Shown here: positions 9,201-13,335 of the stretch, in pieces
How the letters are laid out: each line of letters starts with the position of its first letter
How positions within the stretch are numbered: the stretch's first letter is position 1
Source of the DNA: Candidatus Omnitrophota bacterium
GTDB taxonomy: Bacteria > Omnitrophota > Gorgyraeia > 2-01-FULL-45-10
Direction: 5' to 3'
Assembly: GCA_028716065.1 (NCBI GenBank)
Contig: JAQUQN010000023.1
Span: 1-13,335 of the forward strand
DNA: 13,335 bases
Translations under genes and position numbers: made by a program
Notes under the pieces: model-generated
Database searches by the model: none
The model's input: only the letters and a program-made list of their open reading frames with translations
Told to the model about the DNA's origin: nothing

Positions 9201-9902
9201 GAGTTTTTTCGAATAGATATGCCTCTTGAGGTTGCTCAGTATGTAGTTCAGCTCCTTTATCCCCTTATCCACCTCTTCCTTGTGCTTGAGCGACTCCCTG
9301 TATATATCCAGGTTCTCTATATAGAGTTTTGTATCTTCCACGCCCCAGAGATCCGCCTTGTCCGGGTTATTTATGGCGAAATATTCCGCACCGCTGACCA
9401 GGCCTTCCTTGACGAAATCGTCGGCCACCTTTTCGCGTATGCCCTTATCATATATATTGGTGAATATGGACAGGTCGTATTCCTTCGATCCGCCCTCAAG
9501 GTTCACCATCTTTATGCCGTATTCCCTGTTCAGATAAGCCAGTATGTCGGAGATCTTATGCTGTGCGTCATAGTTACAGTGGGCGTCCTGGATATGTATA
9601 ACAGTTTGGAGTTGGGAGTTTGGAGTTGGGAGTTTGGGAGACCAGGAGTATTTGATGTGGCCGAGGTACTCGGGTAGAGCAAAAGTCTCGATAGACAGCT
9701 CTTTGACAGGCCTTTCTTCCTTTGTTTCTACCGGGACTTGAATAAAAGGAGTCGTAGGTGTCGGTACCGCCCATGCCACATCATAAGATATTATATTAAA
9801 TAGAAAAGCCGTTAAAGTTATAGTTACGCCTATCAGCTTTAACAGCCTCTCATAAAATAAACCGGTATTGAGCGCTCTCCAAGAGCTCACGTCACGTCTC
9901 AT
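3258..9902 (-). CDS. Giant exported multidomain protein: Tiki/ChaN-like N-terminus, two degenerate GGDEF-like regions
   Basis: A 2214-residue protein of unknown function. Residues 20-45 form a hydrophobic export signal ending 'YDVAWA', with probable cleavage before VPTP. Residues 100-510 resemble the Tiki/ChaN/erythromycin-esterase-like superfamily: IHIQDAHCN (102-110), NLEGG (134-138), 'LWGVED' and a closing GGFHTEN with H508. A hydrophobic stretch follows at about 540-575. The middle part is unrecognised and includes 'AILHGIVAGFVEDH' (H745). Two regions read like eroded GGDEF folds: about 1225-1400, with Y1302-G-A-M-F in the signature position, and about 1575-1735, with GAGDE at 1627-1631, 'SAGIAY' and 'ADIALAKSK'. 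A HELAE motif is at 1883-1887. ATG 9900-9902 has GAGGGGG eight bases upstream. The coding sequence carries two heptamer repeats and AT-rich stretches. No enzymatic role can be assigned. It resembles giant Omnitrophota proteins. Confidence 0.85.
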   Translation of the reverse strand: MRRDVSSWRALNTGLFYERLLKLIGVTITLTAFLFNIISYDVAWAVPTPTTPFIQVPVETKEERPVKELSIETFALPEYLGHIKYSWSPKLPTPNSQLQTVIHIQDAHCNYDAQHKISDILAYLNREYGIKMVNLEGGSKEYDLSIFTNIYDKGIREKVADDFVKEGLVSGAEYFAINNPDKADLWGVEDTKLYIENLDIYRESLKHKEEVDKGIKELNYILSNLKRHIYSKKLFELDLKYCAYKAGNLAFKDYLTYLIAEAKEKSIDIKKYPNIYILEQALVQEGGINFKKANNERDHLIDNLQKTLSKIEIEELVLKTLEFKTGKISQHSFYNYLVGKAKSVNINLEALPELHRYIMYISMYGAVDKSKVIEELDSLEDKVKEALYQNKEQRNLARLSKNLALLKNIFDISLTKDDYKYYRKDRAGFDMRNYISFISKYASIYNILATLDPDIERIDQYRDDISKFYECSLKRDEAFLKNMKLEGQGPGTRGQGNEVGVIVTGGFHTENLCELFQKNGISYVSIMPNFVNSEAYVSPYFTLLAGELTAIQKRLFSVITAAPISLIAIASINNILGREVWGGRNIDFFVTQAALDTIARSQGWDMYSITGVAKDGDTLKLTLRDGQTKSISIAELIKEAADAIDRRLRNFADIPKDNREDAVNDALNLCRALSGIDPEISGDIERAIRDLDGGEKEFETEGVRHKLHIQEADGFLGDQIEHAGGWGVTIRRGLTSEQKREAILHGIVAGFVEDHTMVDKIVKDLLAGRTLEAARSFSTAKRHAKAIWEMTPEERADVLAKRDLASIGETLSVPIAVQESPRMAVIGHMNAIYNEFKAKEVGSGRPDYLRPIFNPSKRSAAGNRNILVVYPTSRTNSGWMEPAFSVEALTEAKKEIIKTLSDVTKTVKANNEKAKVFVVVAQADEFDFMDKNRYVPLKFSIGGNQVSGAGLYLMDISVMNDTELEEKITTDLFQKLREVKGMGMPKKEIWKFPVAFIALVDENDIRKVETPKGAYYVSKKANITYQIPRENIIAVTPAAKDGIVTKLLARTVSEATSKEAPQLASLLSPPVLSEENKNITPGERRILAGLRTDYVKRAYLFVVQLRRILAENPDLLTPAEGEKIVRFGILVDTKDGNLHLDTVEERERLREEEIEVKSLKLVVNPATNEIITMEVDDIDIPIGLEDKNIPLSSLQFAVIQLLKNKATYITVGKAIEQRKKDLRYDNTMSEKYAFHEGMRLLENGGRIKVVTVEPVALRDLNTGFKSQSKVDKTIDAFMSEAIDYIEKYQPEGIKLETNYTHYGAMFHLVFSIDEGVDISKLNDLVNKARLYALEKARLRAEELRVEHEKAGAFNVVMGISDMFDKNYGAGILNERRAKILLDKMKRVPQYASKEAQDTLRGYLNGKINNTSVKKVIEELEGSGWSVPFGTDEIIYKDIFERAIINSMEPIARAKYVYFPERYMPYANRPEREAAEVNIFNTALPGDSLAMVFSHDNEVNQWVEAERPVETRKLSYHGGFPIYIPNWTKEDEEIEQLYITPTPESGKAENLAKKELSLDLVGDDLILQGIEIPNTLVKRAEGVTVVKIDYDNLSKYDNPEEGDRVKREGAIIMAEEFTSQGGIFVRTGAGDEALVILPGRVDVGKIKEVFEEKINRSEFRERFKGIFYTITKLNESGVEEAVKKSPTVSAGIAYIENKEDADKVLSMADIALAKSKESEDRGKMVEFESLTDQEKKKVDVVELSPLIAKELLPYLPEGLKGAIGGDLIAQAFRPTPTGLTGVAKIEGGINQEQVEDLVTTITRSTGTWDNLVYGGGIKNAPGTTATVPINNINVTIEFTGGDSALATFDKERITINVEKVNRILRNNLNSNKDREAAARVLLAHELAEVLAMRQMNYTPLTGHYAAMTTEGELIRQMAEKGELENISLVRKIAPDIIRQGTMQTEFGVKADEAGTMAQAESAADQLYGAAKKLIPSTVDLMRRNIPTHVVEPNASYETTSSVASLFRTSEQRADKNGCPIKAHAYQATQRGSVEDVTSALIENKILESFLKDFEGDVRSRMAVRLLLRSPGAEEGSRAISDIKRNIMGYLMKRYTEEDTQRIIDKILFMPTYMEDAKYLNSTIDLFTDVFAAECDRYGKPDGYPDQAVPEELGKNFLRLLRLSITNYEELFAGEEDVVEILKKIFDGSAVLRVKPIDWKNIDQWKRNNDEVLRAL
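8416..8443. repeat. Heptanucleotide tandem repeat, 4 units, inside the giant gene
   Basis: Four consecutive 7-base units read CCCTGGC, CCCGGGT, CCCTGGC, CCCTGGC. They encode the low-complexity linker EGQGPGTRGQGNE just before the GGFHTEN block of the N-terminal domain. The style matches heptanucleotide short tandem repeats (STRR type) known from cyanobacteria and some other bacteria. Confidence 0.75.
9603..9637. repeat. Heptanucleotide tandem repeat, 5 units, inside the giant gene
   Basis: Five consecutive units alternate AGTTTGG and AGTTGGG, giving a 14-base super-period. On the coding strand they encode the linker PKLPTPNSQLQT (about residues 89-100), between the export signal and the Tiki/ChaN-like domain. 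Unit length is not a multiple of three, so copy-number change would shift the reading frame. Confidence 0.85.
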
Positions 9903-10084
9903 CTTGGTAGCCCCCTCTTTGGCACTTATTAAATCATTTTACTAATACTCCAAAATAATTACCTGGCAGCATTTACACAATACCGCCAAGTAACCACTCA
10001 CGTCATCTTATTGTCCCAATATATAGTTTACCTGATATAATCTTGAAGGTCAAGGCGAGGAGACTAAGTTTTTGATATCTTAAC
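9903..10084 (-). promoter_or_regulatory. Intergenic leader region of the giant gene
   Basis: A gap of 182 bases between the two giant genes. It has a sigma-70-like promoter candidate: TTGACC (10053-10048), 17 bases, TAAACT (10030-10025), placing the start near 10018 with a leader of about 115 bases. Within the leader is an 11-bp hairpin (9959-9969 with 9983-9993). The word ACTCACGTCA (9996-10005) is repeated, inverted, beyond the gene's 3' end. No convincing intrinsic terminator for the 931-residue gene was seen, so some read-through into the giant gene is possible. Confidence 0.45.
9959..9993 (-). promoter_or_regulatory. Leader hairpin upstream of the giant gene
   Basis: In minus-strand RNA, UUACUUGGCGG (9993-9983) can pair with CUGCCAGGUAA (9969-9959) over 11 bp, two of them G-U wobbles, with a 13-base loop. 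It lies about 57 bases before the giant gene's ATG and does not cover the ribosome site. The G-U pairs suit an RNA structure better than a DNA operator. The function is not known, and it matches no riboswitch class I recognise. Confidence 0.45.
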
Positions 10085-12880
10085 TTATGCTGCGGCGAGG
10101 AGGGTCTTTATTCTGTCATTAAGACGCTTAAGATCGTTGGGGTCTTCTACTCTTATTGGCTGGAGTAGAAATATGAGTTTAATTGGGTCTTCCTTAATCA
10201 TTTTAATAGCCTGCGATACTTCCATCTCTTTACCTGTAAGTAAGCTATACAGGTTCGCGAAGGCAAGCTCATCATTGTTCAGATAGGCAATGCCTGTATA
10301 GATAATGCCACCTATCTGGAAAATACTGTCAGGATTTTTAAATCTGTCTGAATAGTTCATGAAGATAACGTGCGCATCCTTGAGTTCCTCCAGATGCCCT
10401 GTTACATAGGGATGATCGTAGGGCAATATAGTTACAGCATCAGGGTTCCCCTTGGTTTCTTTGGCAAATTCTACCATCGTCTTTATGGATTCTTCCGGAT
10501 CGGATGTATTTCCGAAGTCGATATCGTATCCGCGGCTACGGGAGAGGTTTCGTATATAAGGAAGGAGTTGCTGTTGCTCCGATGACCTGGCATAACCGCT
10601 CCATATCCTCAACGTGAGCGGGCGTTCCTCTTCGCGCCTTAGACCGGCCATGTGCTCTCTATGCAAGAGTTCAGTCCTGAGCCAGTGATGCAAGAGGGCT
10701 GGATCGTCTGACTCGTAGTTTACACGCTCGAATAACACCGTCTCTTCATTACTGCCGATACGACATTTCATGTCAAGCGCCATATTTATGAGGGTCTTGG
10801 TATGATTCTCATCCGGACCCCTGAAAAAGGAAGTAAATTTATATCCTCCCTCTCTCACGGATTCCAGGATATCGAATGTCACAAGAAGCCTGAAACCCTT
10901 ATTGCTATAAACTCCTTCAGGGAATACGTCCTCCGCAGTAATGCCCCTGCCTTCCGGTGAACGGGCCCTTTTCATGAGTTCAGCATTTTCCTTGATATTC
11001 TTAAGGCACGCTGCCGGACTGAATTTTTCTTCAGGCATGTTCATGATCAACTCCAATATCTCTATCTCCCGCGCGGTGGTATGGCGCATGTAAGCCATGC
11101 TGCATTCCTGATTCACCCTGCTCATGACCCTGTCCTTTTCCCGTTCAGGCCCGGCTAACGTTTTTAATAGATAAGAGATGACGGCATGAGTAGCGTTATC
11201 GTATGATTTAGTATAATAGCTGGGTGTATTTATACATGCCAGCCAACATCTCATCGTTACATCCTCTACTCCCTCTATCGCCGTCGTAATTATATTGAAA
11301 TGCCTTGCCCTTCTCGCAGCATCCTCTTCCGGCTTCGGTCTTATAAAATCGTATATCTGAAAAGCCTTGCGCAGAATGAAAGGATTTTTTGTGCCATCCA
11401 TTACCTCTTCCAGCACCTTCATGAGTTTAACCCTATCCGCGAACGGCGTTGGCATCTTTTCCATGCGATACCTGGCATGGCCAAGTTCATCATTGGCGAG
11501 CGGGCAACTATCGATAAATCTTTTAAGAAGGGCTTCCAGGACTATAAAAAGCCTTCCGTCATCCCGTTGAGTTCTTAAAATATTTATAGCATCATCTTCT
11601 GTTAATGAATCATTTGAAAAAACATCTCTTAACGATTTCTCTTCGCTTTCGCTCAGAGAAAAACCTCTCGCTACTATGTCAGGCAATATATTACTGTTTA
11701 CAACAAACCCAAAGCTTATTTCAGGGCTATCTCTCAATTGAAATATGATCGTTATCCATTCCTTTTCATCTCCGGCCGCAACCTCGTTAAAATGCTTCCA
11801 GAAAAACCATAATATATCTTTCCCGTGGTCTGAAACTCGGTATCGGCAATATTCTCTTTCAAGACACAGAAAAAATTCTTTGGCCACATCGGCTGACAAC
11901 TCAACGATTAATTTCATATATATATTTACATATACCACCGTATCCAGGTCATATCGCGCTTCTTCTGTTTGGTATGTGATATTTAAATATTCAAAAATGG
12001 CTTGGGCAATAATCTGCGGATCCTGTAATCTTAGATCAAGAGCAATTTTTTTTCTAACTCCTTCTGCGCCTCGAGCTTTGGCCAAAGTCTTAAGCTGCGA
12101 ACGAATCATCAACTTTTTTCTATCCTCATTAAACATTGCGGAAATATTAAAATCTTCGTCATCGTCGTCTAATACAGAACCCGAATCCACGTAAGCTTTC
12201 CAAATTTCACCAAGGTCGAGCATGTCTCTATATTTGTAAAATAATTCTTCAAGATCTCCGGCGGCTGCGTGCATATCATCCTTTGTCTTCTTTGCATCAA
12301 AACCTGGCACCCCCCCTCTTTGCCATCTTTCTCTCAAATTACCCAGTTCGACTTTTAAGCCTTCACTGGCCTTGCGCCATCCGCCAATTTCATTCAAATC
12401 GTGCCCGGTAGCTATTTTCTTATCCTCGCGCGGGATTCCGTTAGCAACTTCCAATACCCTGGATTCATCATACAGGAAATCGGCATCCATCCAGATAACG
12501 GGACAACCATTATGCTTACCGAGCCCCAGATGGCCGAACTGGCCCCTGCTTTTAAACATCGCCGGTATGGAGGCGATCCATATCTTCAGATTATCGTCAT
12601 AGCGCTTCTTTACATTTTCAAATCCGCCTACGCTTGCCACATAATCACTGATGAATTTATTTATTGCCCTATGAGACAATAAAAGATACCCCTCATAGAA
12701 TCTTTTCTTGAATTCTTCTTCTCTTAGGCCTTTTTGCGGGGAAAGTGTACTGGTATCGGATGCGGCGGCAGGCTGGGCGAAACTTACTAAATCTTTAAAT
12801 AAAAAGGCCACTATCAATCCGCATATCAAAATCCTTTTGATAGTGGCTACAGATCTCCAGAATAGACTACTGTGAACCAT
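10085..12880 (-). CDS. Large exported protein of unknown function (931 residues)
   Basis: The N-terminus has a basic start and a hydrophobic export signal (about residues 14-36, 'AFLFKDLVSFA'), then 'PAAASDTSTLSPQK', a segment I associate with exported Omnitrophota proteins. Residues 100-200 hold 'VIWMDADFLYDE' and H160-D-L-N-E-I-G-G-W-R, which resembles the HELAEVLAMR motif of the giant neighbour. Residues 250-650 look almost wholly helical, perhaps HEAT- or TPR-like, but no repeat consensus could be fixed. The C-terminal 140 residues look like a separate alpha/beta domain ('TLRIWSGYA', 'VTILPYDHPYVTGH', 'AHVIFMNYSDRF', 'GIAYLNNDELAFANLYSLLTGKE'). ATG 12878-12880 has AGGAG only two bases upstream, which is short, but no better start is visible. 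It has its own strong promoter candidate. Base composition varies strongly within the gene. I do not recognise a function. Confidence 0.85.
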   Translation of the reverse strand: MVHSSLFWRSVATIKRILICGLIVAFLFKDLVSFAQPAAASDTSTLSPQKGLREEEFKKRFYEGYLLLSHRAINKFISDYVASVGGFENVKKRYDDNLKIWIASIPAMFKSRGQFGHLGLGKHNGCPVIWMDADFLYDESRVLEVANGIPREDKKIATGHDLNEIGGWRKASEGLKVELGNLRERWQRGGVPGFDAKKTKDDMHAAAGDLEELFYKYRDMLDLGEIWKAYVDSGSVLDDDDEDFNISAMFNEDRKKLMIRSQLKTLAKARGAEGVRKKIALDLRLQDPQIIAQAIFEYLNITYQTEEARYDLDTVVYVNIYMKLIVELSADVAKEFFLCLEREYCRYRVSDHGKDILWFFWKHFNEVAAGDEKEWITIIFQLRDSPEISFGFVVNSNILPDIVARGFSLSESEEKSLRDVFSNDSLTEDDAINILRTQRDDGRLFIVLEALLKRFIDSCPLANDELGHARYRMEKMPTPFADRVKLMKVLEEVMDGTKNPFILRKAFQIYDFIRPKPEEDAARRARHFNIITTAIEGVEDVTMRCWLACINTPSYYTKSYDNATHAVISYLLKTLAGPEREKDRVMSRVNQECSMAYMRHTTAREIEILELIMNMPEEKFSPAACLKNIKENAELMKRARSPEGRGITAEDVFPEGVYSNKGFRLLVTFDILESVREGGYKFTSFFRGPDENHTKTLINMALDMKCRIGSNEETVLFERVNYESDDPALLHHWLRTELLHREHMAGLRREEERPLTLRIWSGYARSSEQQQLLPYIRNLSRSRGYDIDFGNTSDPEESIKTMVEFAKETKGNPDAVTILPYDHPYVTGHLEELKDAHVIFMNYSDRFKNPDSIFQIGGIIYTGIAYLNNDELAFANLYSLLTGKEMEVSQAIKMIKEDPIKLIFLLQPIRVEDPNDLKRLNDRIKTLLAAA

Positions 12881-12932
12881 AACTCCTAAAGTTTACTGCC
12901 AAGCTATTTGAAAATACCCCCATACTACATAA

Positions 12933-12949
12933 TCTAACTTTCTGTTAGA
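12933..12949. promoter_or_regulatory. Palindrome at the predicted transcript start
   Basis: TCTAAC (12933-12938) and GTTAGA (12944-12949) form a perfect 6-bp inverted repeat around a 5-base centre. It begins about where transcription from the promoter at 12957-12984 should start, a typical place for a repressor operator or a 5'-end RNA hairpin. The choice between these is open. Confidence 0.4.
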
Positions 12950-12956
12950 CTATTCC

Positions 12957-12984
12957 AGTATATCATAATATTCTATAATGGCAA
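12957..12984 (-). promoter_or_regulatory. Promoter of the 931-residue protein gene
   Basis: On the minus strand there is a -35 TTGCCA (12984-12979) and a -10 TATACT (12962-12957), each matching five of six consensus bases, with 16 bases between them. The surroundings are AT-rich. The start is expected near 12950, giving a leader of about 70 bases. Confidence 0.6.
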
Positions 12985-13078
12985 GTTCTAATTTCTATCT
13001 TTTTTCATACCTAACATAAATGATTATGTAAGCTATATCAGGCCACGAAGTGGCACCTATGCAAAGAGGATAAGATTA

Positions 13079-13111
13079 TTAAGAGAAGGAGAAATATTCT
13101 CCTTCTCTTAA
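13079..13111. repeat. Perfect 15-bp hairpin (possible terminator)
   Basis: TTAAGAGAAGGAGAA (13079-13093) pairs perfectly with TTCTCCTTCTCTTAA (13097-13111) around a 3-base loop. On the minus strand it is followed by the T-rich TAATCTTATCCTCTTTG, not by a clean T-run, so a terminator for transcription from the tRNA side is possible but not certain. Confidence 0.6.
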
Positions 13112-13163
13112 GTAAAGATTCTTCTGTTTTTATTTGGGGATTTCCTTTACGGAAAGGGGAACA

Positions 13164-13194
13164 TTAAGGGGAAAACCTTCGGTTTTCCCCTTAA
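13164..13194. terminator. Perfect 14-bp hairpin (possible terminator)
   Basis: TTAAGGGGAAAACC (13164-13177) pairs perfectly with GGTTTTCCCCTTAA (13181-13194) around the loop TTC. On the plus strand AATTTT follows. On the minus strand no T-run follows, although the stem itself is flanked by A/T runs. It probably ends transcription, but the direction cannot be decided; no plus-strand gene is visible. Confidence 0.45.
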
Positions 13195-13202
13195 AATTTT
13201 GA

Positions 13203-13251
13203 GGCTTCACAAGGCTTACCACGTTGTCTACGCGTTGGCCGCAGTGAAGCC
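13203..13251 (-). repeat. Long stem-loop just downstream of the tRNA
   Basis: GGCTTCAC (13203-13210) and GTGAAGCC (13244-13251) form a perfect 8-bp stem enclosing 33 bases. On the minus strand TCAAAATTTT follows the 3' arm. It starts eight bases after the tRNA CCA end, so it may be a processing or termination structure for the tRNA transcript. Confidence 0.45.
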
Positions 13252-13258
13252 GAAAAAT

Positions 13259-13335
13259 TGGTAGCGGGGACTGGATTTGAACCAGTGACACGCCGGGTAT
13301 GAGCCGACTGCTCTGCCAGACTGAGCTACCCCGCC
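13259..13335 (-). tRNA. tRNA with CAU anticodon (elongator Met, or Ile2)
   Basis: A full 77-base cloverleaf with encoded CCA. The acceptor is GGCGGGG/CCCCGCT with discriminator A; D arm GCTC/GAGC; anticodon stem GTCGG/CCGGC with loop CTCATAC; T arm ACTGG/CCAGT with loop TTCAAAT. The anticodon CAT is at 13301-13299. It lacks initiator hallmarks: there is no run of three G-C pairs in the anticodon stem, and D-stem position 11 is C, not A. The first acceptor pair is G-U. Elongator tRNA-Met is most likely. A lysidine-modified Ile tRNA reading AUA has the same gene anticodon and cannot be excluded by eye. Confidence 0.93.

Larger units (their letters stand above)
12881..13258 (-). other. Intergenic region between the tRNA and the 931-residue gene
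   Basis: A stretch of 378 bases without any credible protein gene. From right to left it holds a GGCTTCAC/GTGAAGCC stem just after the tRNA, a 14-bp hairpin, a small TTTCC/GGAAA hairpin (13141-13155), a 15-bp hairpin, a small GCCAC/GTGGC hairpin (13042-13054), an AT-rich stretch, and the promoter and palindrome of the 931-residue gene. A small structured RNA here cannot be ruled out. Confidence 0.55.

Noticed and set aside
9603..9637. CRISPR-like repeat
   Set aside because: The units are 7 bases with no spacers, so this is a simple tandem repeat.
9006..9677. Plus-strand open frame of 223 codons
   Set aside because: It lies fully inside the coding sequence of the 2214-residue protein on the other strand, has no ribosome site, and its product shows no recognisable domain. 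It is an antisense shadow.
10054..10102. Direct repeat GGCGAGGAG at 10054-10062 and 10094-10102
   Set aside because: Only 9 bp, one copy lies in the coding end of the 931-residue gene, and there is no third copy or mobile-element structure.
13259..13335. Initiator tRNA-fMet
   Set aside because: It lacks the three consecutive G-C pairs of the anticodon stem and the A11-U24 pair typical of bacterial initiators.

Overview
All genes here lie on the minus strand, so transcription runs from high to low coordinates. The two very large secreted proteins look like the giant exported proteins of Omnitrophota (formerly OP3) or related PVC-group bacteria. The clues are the export signals ending in 'DVAWA' and 'AFLFKDLVSFA', the latter followed by 'DTSTLSP', and an N-terminal domain resembling the Tiki/ChaN fold. 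This placement is inferred from recalled sequence style; no database search was made.

Layout in transcription order: (1) a tRNA with a CAU anticodon at the right edge (13259-13335). (2) About 380 bases without a protein gene (12881-13258), containing a row of hairpins and then a near-consensus promoter. (3) A 931-residue exported protein of unknown function (10085-12880). (4) A 182-base gap with a promoter candidate and a leader hairpin. (5) A 2214-residue exported protein (3258-9902) with a Tiki/ChaN-like N-terminal domain and two degenerate GGDEF-like regions. (6) A 96-base gap holding a two-tier inverted repeat. (7) A free-standing response-regulator receiver (2760-3161), followed by a clear intrinsic terminator. 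(8) A promoter overlapping that terminator, driving a tightly packed operon: MoxR-type AAA+ ATPase (1615-2607), DUF58/VWA protein (737-1612) and a BatD-like membrane protein cut by the window start (1-740).

The MoxR, DUF58 and BatD genes form the start of a standard bacterial MoxR/Bat (aerotolerance-type) cluster. The ATPase and VWA protein probably act as a chaperone-like pair with the membrane Bat proteins; BatA/BatB-like VWA genes would be expected beyond the left edge. The receiver is a separate transcription unit.

The unusual part is the pair of giant exported genes. They share a hydrophobic export signal style and an H-[ED]-L-x-E motif. Both have patchy base composition (60-base samples from 25% to 57% GC within one gene). 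The larger one also contains two heptanucleotide tandem repeats inside its reading frame. Gain of one unit in the first repeat would bring in a stop about nine codons later, so this gene could be phase variable.
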